Below, piece after piece: positions 36,760-49,727 of a DNA stretch of 64,000 nucleotides. The DNA is from Delphinus delphis (Eukaryota; Chordata; Mammalia; Artiodactyla; Delphinidae), in NCBI RefSeq assembly GCF_949987515.2, contig NC_082686.1, positions 47,965,559-48,029,558 of the forward strand. Direction: 5' to 3'. Each line of letters opens with the position of its first letter. The first letter of the stretch is position 1. The translations under genes were made by a program, and so were the position numbers. The notes beneath the pieces were generated by a model, which worked only from the letters and a program-made list of their open reading frames with translations, did not search any database and was not told the origin of the DNA.

Positions 36760-37647
36760 GAAGTTCCTTTTAGCATTCCTTGTAAAGCTGGTTTGGTGAT
36801 GCTGAATTCTCTTCGCTTTTGCTCAACTGTAAAGGTTTTAATTTCTCCATCTTATCTGAATGAGATCCTTGCTGAGTAGAGTAATCTTGATTGTAGGTTT
36901 TTCCCTTTCATCACTTTAAATATGTCCTGCCACTCCCTTCTAGCTTGCAGAGTTTCTGCTGAAAGATAAGCTGTTAACCTTATGGGGATTCCTTTATATG
37001 TTATTTGTTGTTTTCCCCTTGCTGCCTTTAACATGTTACTTTGTCTTTAATTTTTGATAGTTTGATTAATATGTGTCTTGACATGTTTCTCCTTGGATTT
37101 ATCCTGTATGGGACTCTATGTGCTTCCTGGACTTGATTGACTATTTCCTTTCCCATATTAGGGAATTTTTCAACTATAATCTCTTCAAATATTTTATCAG
37201 TCCCTCTCTTTTTCTCTTCTTCTTCTAGGACCCCTGTAATTCGAATGTTGGTGCATTTAATATTGTCCCAGAGGTCTCTGAGACTGTCCTCTATTCTTTT
37301 CATTCTTTTGTCTTTATTCTGCTGTGCAGTAGTTATTTCCACTGTTTTATCTTCCAGGTCACTTATCCGTTCTTCTGCCTCAGTTAATCTGCTATTGATT
37401 CCTTCTAGAGAATTTTTAATTTCATTTATTGTGTTGTTCAGCATTGTTTGTTTGCTCTTTAGTTCTTCTAGGTCCTTGTTAAACGTTTCTTGTATTTTCT
37501 CCATTCTATTTCCAAGATTTTGGATCATCTTTACTATCATTACTCTGATACTTTTTCAGGTAGACTGCCTATTTCCTCTTCATTTGTTTGGTCTGGTGGA
37601 TTTTTACCTTGCTCCTTTATTTGCTGGGTGTTTCTCTGTCTTCTCAT
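36760..37647 (-). pseudogene. L1 ORF1 remnant (nested L1)
   Basis: The initiator is at 37645-37647. The long open piece 37028-37540 holds the coiled coil (NRMEKIQETFNKDLEELKSK) and RNA-binding region (INPRRNMSRHILIKLSK). A frameshift separates it from the C-terminal piece at 36852-37034. Confidence 0.87.
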
Positions 37648-40600
37648 TTTGCTTAACTTACTATGGGGTCTCCTTTTTGCAGGCTGCACGTTCATAGTTC
37701 CCGTTGTTTTTGGTGTCTGCCCCCAGTGGCGAAGTTTGGTTCAGTCGGTTGTGTAGGCTTCCTGGTCGAGGGGACTGGTGCCTGTGTTCTGGTGTATGAG
37801 GCTGGAACTTGTCTTTCTCGTGGGCAGGACCATGTCCAGTGTTGTGTTTTGGGGTGTCTGTGACCTTATTATGATTTTAGGCAGCTTCTCTGTTAATGGG
37901 TGGGTTTGTGTTTGTGTCCTGCTATTTGTTTGTCATAGGGTTTCCAGCACTGTATCTTGCTGGTCATTGAGTGGAGCTGAGTCTTAACGTTGAGATGGAG
38001 ATGTCTGGGAGAGCTTTCACCATTTGATATTACCTGGAGCTGGGAGGTCTCTTATAGACCAATGTTCTGAACTTGGCTTTCCCACCTCAGAGGTACAGGC
38101 CTGACACCTGGCTAGAGCACCCAGACTCTACCAGTCACATGGCTCAGAAGAAAAGGGAGAAAAGAAGGAAAGAAATGAAAAATAAATATAATAAAAGTTT
38201 TTAAAATAAAAAATTATGAAAAATAAATCAAAAAGTAATAAAAAAAGAAAGAAAGAAGAGAGCAACCAAACCATGAAACAAATCCACCAATGATAACAAG
38301 CACTAAAAACTATACTAAAAACAAAGAAACAAACAAAAAACCTGGACAGATAGAACGCTAGGACAAATGGTAAAAGTAAAACTATACAGACAAACTCACA
38401 CAAAGAAGCATACACATTCACAAAAAGAGAAAAAGGAATAAAATCTATATATAAAAGGAAAAAAAGGAAGAGAGCAACGAAATCAATAAACAAATCTACC
38501 AATGATAATAAACTCTAAATACTTAACTAACATAAACTTAAAACCAGAAACAAATTATATGCAGACAGCAAATCCCAAGTCTACAGTTGCCCCCAAGGTC
38601 CACTGCCTCAATTTTGGGGTGATTCAATGTCTATTCAGGTATTCCAGAGATGCAGGGTACATCAGGTTGATTGTGGAGATTTAATCCGCAGCTCCTGAGA
38701 CTGCATGGAGAGATTTCCCTTTCTCTTCTTTGTTCGCACAGCTCCTGGGGTTCAGCTTTGTATTTGGCCTTGCCTGTGCGTGTAGTTCACCTGAGGGTGT
38801 CTGTTCTTTGCTGAGACAGGATGGGGTTAAAGTAGCAGCTGATTAGGTGGCTCTGGCTCATTCAGGCTGGGGGTAGGGAGGGGTGTGGAATGTGGGGCAA
38901 GCTTGTGGCAGCAGAGGCCGGCATGACATTGCAACAGCCTGAGGCGCACCATGTGTTCTCCCCGGGAAGTTGTCCCTGGATCACGGGACCCTGGCAATTG
39001 TGGGCTGCACAGGCTCCTGGGAGGGCAGGTGTGGATAGTGACCTGTGCTTACACACAGGCTTCTTGGTGGTTGCAGCAGGAGCCTTAGGGTTTCATGCCC
39101 GTCTCTGGGGTCCGTGCTGTTAGCTGGGGCTCGCGCCCGTCTCTGGAGCTCATTTAAGCAGTGCTCTGAATTACCTGTCCTTGCGCCCCCTAAAACAATG
39201 GTCTCTCTCCTCTAAGGGAGTTTCAGACTTTTTCCCAGACTCCCTCCTGGCTAGCTGTGGCTCACTAGCCCCCTTCAGGCTGTGTTCATGCAGCCAACCC
39301 CAGTCCTCTCCCTGGGATCTGACCTCTGAAGCCCGAGCCTCAGCTCCCAGCCCCTACCCGCCCCAGCGTGTGATCAGACAAGCCTCTCAGGCTGGTGAGT
39401 GCTGGTCAGCATCAATCTTCTGTGTGGGAATCCGTCCACTTTGCCCTCTGCACCCCTGTTGCTGTGCTCTCCTCCGTGGCTCTGAAGCTTCCCCCACTCC
39501 CACCCACTGTCTCTGCCCGCGAAGGGGCTTCCTGGTGTGTGGAAACTTTTCCTCCTTCACAGCTCTCTCCCAGAGGTGCAGGTCCCATCCCTATTCTTTT
39601 GTCTCGTTTTTTGCTTTTTTCTTTTGCCCTACCCAGGTATGTGGAGAGTTTCTTGCTTTTGGGGGAAGTCTGAGGTCTTCTGCCAGCATTCAGTAGGTGT
39701 TCTGTAGTAGTTGTTCCACGTGTAGATGTATTTGTGGGGAGGAAGGTGATCTCCATGTCTTACTCCTCCGCCATCTTGAAGGTCTCCTGCAACTGATTTC
39801 TGTATGTTATTTTTTTATCCTGCAACTTTACTAAATTTATTTATTAGTTCTGGTTTTCTGGTGGAGTCTTTTGGGTTTTCTATATTTAAGATAATTTCGT
39901 CTGCCAGCAGAGACAGTATTATTTTTTGCTTTCCAACTTGGATGCCTGTTATTTCTTTTTCCTGGCTATTGTTCTGACTAGGACTTCCAGTAGTATGTTG
40001 AATGGATGTGGCAAGAGTGGGCATCCTTGTCTTATTCCTGTCTTAGAGGAAAGGCTTTTAATTTTCACCATTGAGTGCGATGTTAGCTGTGGGCTTGTCA
40101 GATGTGGCCTTTATTATGTTGATGAACAATCCTTCTATACCTTATTTGTTGAGAGTTTTTCTCATGAAAGCATGTTGAATTTTGTTAAATACTTTTTCTG
40201 CATCTATTGAAATATTCCCGATTTTTGTCCTTCATTCTGTTCATGTGGTATATCACATTTATTGATTTGCATATGTTGAACCATTCTTGCTTCCAGGGTT
40301 GAGTCCCATTTGATCATGGTGTATGATCCTTTTAATGTATTTTTGAATTCAGTTTGCTAATATTTTGTTGAGGATTTTGCATCTATGGTCATCAGGAATA
40401 TGGCTTGTAATTTTCTTTTCTTGTAGTGTCCTTATCTGGCTTCAGTATTAGGGTGATGCTGGCCCTGTAAAGAGTTTGTAAGTGTTCCTTCATCTTCACT
40501 TTTTTTGGGAGAGTTTGAGAAGATTTGGTATTCATTCTTTAAATGTTTGGTATAGCTCACCTGTGAAGCCATCTTGTCCTGGGCTTTTGTGTGTTGTGAG

Positions 40601-41023
40601 ATTTTAAATTACTGATTCAATTTCCTTGTTCATTATTGCTCCATTTAGATTTTCTATTACATCTTGATTCAGTCTTGGTAAGTTGTTTCTGAATTTTTTT
40701 CTTTTAATTCTTTTAAATTTAATGAGACTGATTTTATGGACTAATAAGCATTTGGTCTATCTTGGTGAACAAAACATTTAACTTGGAAAAGAATGGTATT
40801 CTGTAGTTGTCGGGTATAGTGTACTAAAAATGTCAATAGATGATTGTTAGTACTGTACAGATTTTCTTACCAACATTTTTGGTTCTCTCAACTGCTGAAA
40901 AAGGAATGCTAAAATCTCCAACTGTGATTGTGAATTTGTTTATTCTCTCCTTAATTCTGTCAACTTTTGCATCACATGTGTTGAGGTTCTGCTATTAGAT
41001 GCATAGACATTTATGATTATTAT

Positions 41024-41336
41024 TTTTTTTTAAGATGTTGGGGGTAGGAGTTTATTAATTAATTAATTTATTTTTGCTGTGTTGGGTCTTCGTTTCTGTG
41101 CAAGGGCTTTCTCTAGTTGTGGCAAGCGGGGGCCACTCTTCATCACAGTGCGCAGGCCTCTCACTATCGTGGCCTCTTTTTTTGCGGAGCACAGGCTCCA
41201 GACGTGCAGGCTCAGTAGTTGTGGCTCATGAGCCTAGTTGCTCCACGGCATGTGGGATCCTCCCAGACTAGGGCTCGAACCCGTGTCCCCTGCATTAGCA
41301 GGCAGATTCTCAACCACTGCGCCACCAGGTAAGCCC
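41024..41336 (-). mobile_element. CHR SINE, long form with mixed CHR-1/CHR-2 features
   Basis: TATGATTATTAT flanks it at 41012-41023 and 41337-41348. The inverted body has the long-form tail (CTCTAGTTGTGGCAAGCGG) joined to the CHR-2-like CCTCTCACTATCGTGGCCTC segment, and the CTCAGTAGTTGTGGCTC segment of the CHR-1 type. Confidence 0.92.
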
Positions 41337-43600
41337 TATGATTATTATGACTTTGAATGAACTGACCCTTTATCATTTGGAAATGTCCCTCCTTAACTCT
41401 GATAATGCTCTTTGTCATGAAGTCTACTTTATCTGATATATGGCCTTCTTATGCATATTGATTACAGGATACATACTGTTTCATCCATTCACTTTCAACC
41501 TATCTGTGCCTTTATATTTAAAGTATGTATCTTACAGACAGCAAGTAGATGGGTCTTTTATCAATTCTGGCAATCTCTGTCTTTTGAGTGTTTAGTCTGT
41601 TTGAGCTAATGTAATTATTAATGTGCGTGAATTTATGTCTAACATTTTACTATTTGCTTTCTGTTGCCACTCTATTTTTTATTCCTTTGTTCCTCTTTTC
41701 CTGCCTACTTTTGGGTAAATTTAGTAGTACTAGGATTCCATAATTATATGTTGGTTATTAAGCAATATCCCAGCATATATTTTGTTGATTTAGGGATACA
41801 TTATACATCCTTAACTTTCCATACTCAATGGAGTTAATATTTTACCACTTCCACTAAAATTTAAGACTCTTGTAACAGTATAAGCTTACGTGTTATTCTT
41901 CCTTCCTTTATGTTATAGTTGTCTGATGTACTACATGTGCATACATTATAAACCCCACAATGGAGTGTTATTGGTTTTGCTTGTTCTTAATCCCTTCTTG
42001 AAGATCTGAATTTCCATGTGATTTTGTTTCCCTTCAGGCTGAAAACTTTCCTTTAGAATTTCTTAGTATATATCTTCTGGTGAAAAATTCTTTCAGTTTT
42101 CTTTTACCTAAAAATGTCTTTATTTAGCTTTCATTGTTGAGAGACATTTTCACTGGATATAGAATTATGACTTGACAGAGTTTTTTTTTCCTTTTAGCAC
42201 TATGAAGAAGTAATTTCACAAACTGGCTCCAGTTTCTAATGAGACAGCTTCAATGTTTTGCATTATTTTTCCTCCTGTTATATAATGTGTTACTTTCCTC
42301 TGGTTATTTTCAGGGTTTTCCCTTTATTTTTGACTTTTATCATTTTGACTATAATGTGCCCAGATATTATTTTATTTTATTTTTTGCATTTATTCTGCTT
42401 GGGATTGCTGAGCTTCTTGAATCTATTAATTTATGTCTTTCATCAAATTTGAGAAATTTGCAGCCATTATTTTTCAAATAGTTTTTGTGTCCCATTCTCT
42501 CTCTTCTCTCTTTCTGGGACTGTAAGTACATGTTAGTTAATTTAATATTGTTCTTCAGGTTCCTGAGCTCTGTTCATTCTTTCTCATTCTTTCTCCTTGC
42601 TATTCATCAGACTGGATCATCCTGGTGATCTGTCTCCAAGGACACTGATTTTTTTCTTTAGGCATCTTCAGTTTGCTATTGAGCCTATCCAGTGATTTTT
42701 ATTTCAGATATTGTACCTTTATAGTTTACAAATTTTTGTTTTGTTATATTTTATTGTAGTACATTTTGCTTACATTTCCTTATTTTTGGCTCATTATGAG
42801 TACATTTTCTTTTGTACTCTATGAATACATCTGTAAGCATGTTGTAATAGTACTTTAAATTTCTTGTTTGCTAAATTTAACATCTGGGTCATTTTGGACA
42901 TTCCCCATTCATTGCTTTTTTTCTATAGTATGGGCCATGTTTTTCTGTTTTTTCATATGTTTGGTAATTTCAATTATTTCCAGAGCATTATAGATCTTAC
43001 ACCGTCGCAACTCTGCATTCTGCTATATTCCTACCAAGAGTGGAGTTACCATACGATTAACTTAGCTGGACTAAAATTGAAAACTCTCTCTCCCTAGGGT
43101 GGGCAGCTGAAATCTCTGTTCAGTGTTTTTAGCCTTACCTGTGCTTCTCGGAGTCCATCCCAACCATTTGTAATTCAGAGGTTACTCAGCCATTTGGGCA
43201 GAGTTTATAAACAGACTCTGGAGCTCCTCCTCTCTGTCTTCTCCTGGATATTTATATCCATACTGTTACTTACTTTCCAGCTGCTGTGGTTGCCCTAAAC
43301 CCTGTCTTCTGTTTTTTCAACCTACTAAAACTGCCTGTTTCAACTCCAGGTTTACTCATCCTGCATGGGCTGATTATGGTGTGACTTCAGGCTAAAAGAT
43401 ATTAAGCACAAAACAAAATATGGAAACCTACCCAGTGGAACTCCCTTTCTCCTAAGTGTAGATTCCTCTTCCAGTTTCTGACTGCTTTTGCTTGCCTTCC
43501 AATGTCTTCATATAGGTTTTAAAAAATATTTTGTCCAGAGTTTATAGTTTTAATATGCAAGAGGGTTGATTTGATAGGAGCAGAACCATATAAAGTTGTT

Positions 43601-44163
43601 TTTGTGACATAAGTCATACATAGGACTGAAGATACTTTTATTCCTTGAGACTTATCTCAAGAATATATTTAATAATAAATCTTAAAAAAAATTCCATTAA
43701 TACTTTGTTTAAAAAAATCTGAATTGAAGATTTATATTCTTTTTTTCTTTGGAAACCATTCTGTTAACATCTTGGGAGTATCTACTGTGAGAGAAGCTCA
43801 ATATTTAGGCTAAGGATTATGGTCACCTTCTGATTTTCATCATGGCAAAAATAATCATATAGATGAACCAAAATGGTAGATGAAAATAAAAATTCTGTTT
43901 GACCTCACAAGAGTTTTTTTTTATTATTTTGTATTTGTGTATCATACATGGGGGATGTCAAAATTTTAAGATAAAACAAGGAGGCATTATTGAAAGACTT
44001 AACCTTGAAATCAGGAATTTCTCTCTGTACTTCTTATTCTATCCCTCTTCCCATAGTGAACATTGCCTTTTACTCTGATGAAAAATATTGCAAGGACTTT
44101 TCCCTCTGTATATAGAGTTCCATTTTTTCTGAGTTGGCAGAGTGAATTATACTTCAATATAAT
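43601..44163. other. intron, nothing recognised
   Basis: A/T-rich sequence between the ancient L1 and the next L1 fragment. No gene or repeat that I can name. Confidence 0.4.
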
Positions 44164-44178
44164 GAAAGTACCCTTCTT

Positions 44179-44920
44179 TTTTAATTTATTTTTTTTTAAA
44201 TTCAGGTATAGTTGATTTACGGTATTGTGTAAGTTTCAGGTATATGATATAGTGATTCACAATTTTTAAAGATTATAGTTCTTATAAAATATTCCCTGTA
44301 TTGTAAAATATATTCTTGTAGCTTATTTATTTTATACATAGTAGCTTGTACCTCTTAATCCCCTACCTTTATTTTGCCCCTCACTTCTTCCCTCTCCTCA
44401 CTGGTAACCACTAGTTTGTTCTCTGTATCTGTGAGTCTGTTTCTTTTTTGTTACATACACTAGTTTGTTTTATTTTTTAGATTCCACACATAAGTGATAT
44501 CATACAGTGTTTGTCTTTCTCAGTCTGACTTATTTCACTAAGCATAATACCCTCCAAGTCTATCCATGTTGTTGCAAATGGCAAAATTTCATTCTTCTCA
44601 TGGCTGAGTAGTATTCCATTGTACATACATACCACATCTTCATTTTTTTTTCTTTTAAAGTTATGGGAGATATACTTTGATTTTTCATCCATTCATCTGT
44701 TGATGGACACTTAGGTTGCTTCCATATCTTGGCTATTGTAAATAATATTATGAACATTGGGGTGCACGTATCTTTTTGAATTAATGTTTTTCTTTTCTTT
44801 GGTTGTATGCCCACAAGTGGAATTGCTAGATCATATGGTAGTTGTATATTTAATTTTTTTGAGGAAGCTCCATACCGTGTTCCACAGTGTCTGCACCAAT
44901 TTACATTCCTAACGACAGTG
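44179..44920 (-). mobile_element. 5'-truncated L1 with 15-bp TSD
   Basis: GAAAGTACCCTTCTT occurs at 44164-44178 and 44921-44935. Between them is an inverted L1 3' end with the C-terminal ORF2 region (LPFATTWIDLEGIMLSEISQ). Confidence 0.93.
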
Positions 44921-44935
44921 GAAAGTACCCTTCTT

Positions 44936-45577
44936 CTAAACTACCCACCCTGCACCAGGATCATTTGTGTGAACAAATGTGATCACTGGACCACCTACAT
45001 GAGGCAAGGAAAGACACTCCTTAGTGAGAGCTTGCTTCTTAAGCTCCAGACCTCTAACCCTGAAAGCAAAGGGATAATTCCTAAAATCCTACATAGATTG
45101 TTATTAGTATAAAAAAATTTCCAATTTAATATTTACTGAGATTATCTTCTGACAATATTTTTATATGTCACATATGTACTTTTTCAAGGGGATATAGTTT
45201 TCAAGTTATCTTTTGTAAAATCTTATTTACCTTTAACTTGTTTATCAAAGCCAGAGAAAGGCATGTAAAATTCCCTTTTACACTTTTCTACCAGTTTTTC
45301 TTCTGTTTAACTGTTTGTCTTTATACAAATTAATGCTGTATTATCATGTTTCTAAAAATTCATGGATGTTGTATATTTCTGGTGCTTGATAACTTTCATC
45401 AATATAACAGGTCACTCTCAGTCCTATTTTATCTTGAAATCTAATTTTCCATATATTAATGTAGCAACTTCTAATTTGTTTTTATGCGATGTTATCTAAT
45501 CTATGTTAGTTCTTTTGTCATTAACCTTTCTATGTCACTTTGTTTTTGACTTACCTTTTTTTAGATCCCATATATTT
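44936..45577. other. intron, nothing recognised
   Basis: Unique A/T-rich sequence with no coding signal. Confidence 0.4.
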
Positions 45578-45590
45578 AGATTATATTTTT

Positions 45591-45937
45591 TTTATAGATT
45601 TTATTTATTTATTTATCTCTGCATTGGGCCTTTGTTGCTGCGCACGAGCTTTCTCTAGTTGTGGTGAGTGGGGGCTACTCTTCATGTGGTGTGTGGGCTT
45701 CTCATTGTGGTGGCTTCTCTTGTTGCAGAGCACGGGCTCTAGGTGCACAAGCTTCAGTAGCTGTGGCACATGGACTCAGTAGTTGTGGCTCCTGGGCTCT
45801 AGAGCTCAGGCTCAGTAGTTGTGGTGCATGGGTTTAGTTGCTTCATGGCACGTGGGATCTTCCTGGACCAGGCTCGAACCTGTGTCCCCTGCATTGGCAG
45901 GTGGATTCTTAACCACTTAGCAACCAGGGGAGTCCCC
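45591..45937 (-). mobile_element. CHR-1-like SINE with 13-bp TSD
   Basis: AGATTATATTTTT (45578-45590) and AGATTGTGTTTTT (45938-45950) flank an inverted long-form element with CAGTAG(C/T)TGTGGC units. Confidence 0.92.
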
Positions 45938-46265
45938 AGATTGTGTTTTTAAAATCATTTTCTCATTGTTTTTCTATTTTATTTAAAAAGTTAAACTTTT
46001 ATCTATATAGCTAAATATTGGTTATCAAAACTGGTATGTTTGATCTTATTCTGTTATCTTATTTTCTTTTTTTACATGTATCCATGATTTCTTCCTTTTT
46101 TTTATATGTTGTGCCATATAAATTATATTTTCTTTTATTTAACCTTCTCCAATTAGAACATTTTCATCCCATTAATTATTATTTTTGTTTATTAAACATT
46201 AATATAATTTATAAGATACAATTTTCAACTTCCAAAGTAAAACAATATGTATTGATTCCTCCCCT

Positions 46266-46455
46266 TTTTTTTTAAGTTGGAGTATAGTTGATTTACAACA
46301 TTGTGTTCGTTTCAGGTGTACAGCAAAGTGAATCATTTATACATATACATATATTCATTCTTTTTTAGATTCTTTACATATAGGTTATTACAGAATATTG
46401 AGTAGAGTTCCCTGTGCTATACAGTAGGTCCTTATTAGTTATCTATTTTATATAT
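46266..46455 (-). mobile_element. L1 3' UTR fragment
   Basis: A poly-T start, then AGTATAGTTGATTTACAACA and TATACAGTAGGTCCTTATTAG, as in the other L1 3' ends of the window. Confidence 0.8.
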
Positions 46456-46969
46456 AGGATTCTTCCCTTTTAAAGATAGTAAAATGAACACAGTTTAGCT
46501 GCTTCTTGTCTCCTGGTTTTATTGGTAAAATTTATCATACAATTATTGTTGTTAAATTATACTGTCTACATTTTCTTTCAAGAAATATTTATAATAGTTG
46601 GATTTTGTTTGATAATTGTACTAACTGCATTTTCTTATACTTAAATAGTTTCAATGCCTTTTGCCAGTCTTCTTTATTAGATTGTTATGTTATTTTGACT
46701 TCTTCATTTTAATGAATTTCTCATTAATAATAGCATATTTTGGAGTAATTGTTTAAAAGATAGTTAGTAAATATTAATGAGGACTTTCCTAGCTGATAAT
46801 TTTTCTTTAGGTAACATGGCACATGAACCTTAGATTAGCTTGGCATTTAATTCTCGGCAATAATCTTTTTTTCATTGAAATTCTATAAACTTAATGAGAT
46901 TTTATGTTGTGGATAAAAGGCTGAGAAAGGTCAGAATTTTTTTTTTTTTGGTTCTTCCCACTCTTATAT

Positions 46970-47345
46970 CACCCATAAGAATATTTTTTGAAATAATTTT
47001 GAACTCATAAGAAGTTATAAAAATAGTACAGAGGGCTTCCCTGGTGGCGCACTGGTTGAGAGTCCGCCTGCCGATGCAGGGGACGTGGGTTCGTGCCCCG
47101 GTCCGGGAAGATCCCACATGCCGCGGAGCGGCTGGGCCCGTGAGCCATGGCCGCTGAGCCTGTGCGTCCGGAGCCTGTTGCTCCGCAACGGGAGAGGCCA
47201 CAACAGTGAGAGGGCCCGCGTACCGCAAAAAAGAAAACAAAAAAGTACAGAGAGTTCCTATGTAGACTTCACCCAGCTCTTCCAGTGATAACACCTTATA
47301 TAACTATAATAGATCTATTAAAAAATTATAACAGCAAACAAAGTA
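46970..47345. repeat. ancient L1M-like 3' fragment hosting a SINE
   Basis: TTGAACTCATAAGAAGTTAT and TAGACTTCACCCAGCTCTTC are typical of old L1 3' ends. A similar fragment is at 49455-49560. The SINE at 47034-47243 splits it. Confidence 0.55.
47034..47243 (+). mobile_element. CHR-2-like SINE with 9-bp TSD
   Basis: AGTACAGAG at 47025-47033 and 47244-47252 flanks a complete, very well-preserved element. Confidence 0.95.
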
Positions 47346-47468
47346 AATAAATAAAAATAAAAGAAAGACATTTTCCTACAAAAATAAATAAATAAAACCC
47401 AGGAAAGTGACATTGGTACAATCCACATAGATTATTCACTTACAGCCTTTAATCCCTTAAAATGAAGG

Positions 47469-47594
47469 TATTTATTTATTTACTTATTGGGCTTACTATG
47501 TGGAATGTGAGATCTTGTTCCCAGACCAGGGATCGAACCCTCACCCCCTGCACTGGAACCACAGCCTTAACCACTGGACTGCCAGGGAAGTCCC
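47469..47594 (-). mobile_element. short tRNA-Glu-type SINE (CHR/Bov-tA-like)
   Basis: An inverted tRNA-like head ending CCACTGGACTGCCAGGGAAG, with a short body. TAAAATGA repeats at 47458-47465 and 47595-47602. Confidence 0.85.
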
Positions 47595-47605
47595 TAAAAT
47601 GATGG

Positions 47606-48429
47606 GTTTTAATTCTAGATTTATTAATTCAACTATGAATTAAATAAATAAATTTGTTATCAAATACAATAGCATTATTGTAGTTTTGTAAGTTCATTTG
47701 TCCCTTTTTTCCTTGTACTCAAAAATTAACTTTTTATGGGTACAAGTCTCATCTCCTCAACTAGATTATCAGTTCTCTAGTGTAAGAAACATACTTGTGT
47801 GTATCTTTCACAGTAGATAACATCTAGTTTGATACTGGGATGGGCTATACTTCTCTAATATTTTGTGAAAAAACCATAGCATTTGATGATTGTCTCAGTG
47901 TTGGTTGTTTCTGGCTCTGGTCAAGTATCATTGAGGAGGGAAGTCTGATACAAAACGGAAATCATTGGGGAGGGCATTAAGTCATTTTGGCTTGACCACA
48001 ATGATGGAGAGCCTGTAGAGTGCAGTGTGGGGAGCTGCTTGACTATCTGAATTGCTACCACCAGGTTTAATGTGTGTAGGATCTCACCCTCTATCTCAGG
48101 CAGCCCTCTCCAGTGCTTTTTGAGAATAACTCCATTAAACAATAGATGTGTGCCTGCCACCAAATTTGAATGGATATAAGGCAGACCTTTACTGTTTGCA
48201 ACACCCAATGGAAACTCCCCAGAAGGGCAATAAGTAGTGTAAGCTTAGTCTGGGATTGCCAGCTGAGTCATGGATTTGTCACCTAGAATGACCAGTAATT
48301 TAGAAAAGTATCTAAAAGAAGGTCTAGGCAAGGATATTCTCTCCTGCATGCACAGGAGAGGCATATTACAAAATAGAGGCTTGTTACAAAATGTTAATAC
48401 TTTGTGGCAAAATTGAAGGTGGCCATGTG
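47606..48429. other. intron with an unassigned open stretch on the minus strand
   Basis: From 47921 to 48208 (-) 95 codons are open (LPYIHSNLVAGTHLLFNGVI, LHTLNLVVAIQIVKQLPTLH). I recognise no domain. It could be chance or an old retroelement piece. Confidence 0.25.
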
Positions 48430-48555
48430 GCAAGAGTGCTGGACTAAAAGGCAGGAGATTTAAGCTGTCTTCCAGCTCTACAATTAATTATTCATATGAT
48501 TTTAGGAAAGTCACACATCCTTTCTGAGTGAGGCATGTAAAATATAAAATGAAGG
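48430..48555 (+). repeat. MIR fragment
   Basis: GAGTGCTGGACTAAAAGGCAGG, then ATATGATTTTAGGAAAGTCA and a following A/G-rich part fit the MIR consensus. Confidence 0.65.
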
Positions 48556-48574
48556 GGGGCTGTTAACATTAACA

Positions 48575-48735
48575 CAGTGCTTTACAAAGTGAGCTTGAAT
48601 ATTGCCTACATCAGAATTTACATAATGTGTTAAAATGCTGATTCCTGGGCCTCACCCCTTACCAACTCAGTCAGAACCTGTGGGCTAAGAGCTAGGAATC
48701 TTCAGGTGATTGTTATGTATACTAAAGAATAGGAA
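48575..48735 (+). mobile_element. MER5-like hAT-Charlie MITE
   Basis: CAGTGCTTTACAAAGTGAGC, then AAAATGCTGATTCCTGGGCC and CACCCCTTACCAACTCAGTC, then TTCAGGTGATTGTTATGTAT, follow the MER5 order. Confidence 0.75.
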
Positions 48736-49727
48736 CAACTAGCTTAGTTCACCTGGAAGGCTCCTTCGAGATTTAGAATAATCTATAATTCTAATAAACA
48801 TTTACTAAGTGCTACAGATACTACTTAAAAGGTATAGTTTGATCTTTGTGCTAGTGAGAATTAGTTTGACCCATAGGTTTTGTCTTTTCAGATAACATCT
48901 TTGGGATTTTAGGGAGCACGGAAATATTGGGAGTCCATTCAGACAGAGTCCCTCAGGATGGTAGCTTTATGGATTCTCCGTGGTCTAGGTTTTTTCCTAA
49001 TTATCGTACAACCAGAAATTCTATACAGTCTTATCTTTACCTTAGAGTTTAAAGTTTGGAAAATCCAGGTGAATTAGTGTACTCCACAAAGAGAATGCTT
49101 CTCTAGGGACCAGATTTTTCATGTCTCCAAAACAAATTTCTCTCCCTTGAACAATCAGGATGGCCAGTAGCCACTTTTGTCCTCCTGAAACCCATGTCCC
49201 ATTGAAAACTTTCTTATGTCGTCAAGGCCTTCTTCAGGGGAGTAGATACCCCAATCAAGTTAATCTTCCTGCTTTTGGCCAAAGAACTAGTCTATCCCTT
49301 GCCAATATGTATTGATTTTATTAGTCAAACTCGCAGAGTTATCGAACCGTAGAACCAGAAGTCTGTAACGGTATTCATAGGATATGATTCTAGAAATAAT
49401 CCTTTTAAGGCTTGGAGCCTAATAGATGCCAATCTGGGAGACATCCATGGATTTTTTTTAAAATAACTTTTTCATTTTGAAATAGTCTTACACAAGAAGT
49501 TTCAAAGATAGTACAGAGTTCCCATGTACTCTTTGACCAGCTTTTCCCAATAAGATTTGTATAACAGTGTCAAAATCAAGAAATGAAGATTGGCACAATA
49601 TTCTCAACTCAACAGCAGATATTATTTAATCTGTTTTTCCACAAAGGATATTAATGAGGAATTATCAGGGTTTTTTAGATGCTGTAATACACTTTACATG
49701 ATCTTTCTATTACAGTTACAAGCAAGA

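Larger units (their letters stand above)
32291..39787 (-). mobile_element. nearly full-length L1 nested in the ancient L1
   Basis: Inverted: 3' UTR at about 32291-32655, ORF2, ORF1, an A-rich 5' UTR part (38150-38560), then GC-rich 5' UTR to the 5' end at CCGCCATCTTGAAGGTCTCC. It is about 7.5 kb including one SINE. It shares the 5' UTR layout with the sense L1 at 4174. No target-site duplication is visible. Frameshifts and stops interrupt both ORFs. Confidence 0.93.
30690..43600 (-). mobile_element. ancient L1 (L1MB/L1MA-like), split by later insertions
   Basis: Inverted L1 3' sequence runs 30690-30832, resumes at about 31490-32287 (TATAGTCACCATGTTGTACA), and continues at 39788-43600 with diverged ORF2 and ORF1/5' regions (GCATCCTTGTCTTATTCCTG, TAAGTATGTATCTTACAGAC-like stretches). 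A younger L1 fragment, a nearly complete L1 and a SINE sit inside it. The many stops make it a fossil. Confidence 0.75.

Noticed and set aside
47040..47110. tRNA gene-like head (box A/B motifs)
   Set aside because: Part of a SINE with a poly-A tail and target duplications; no separate tRNA gene.
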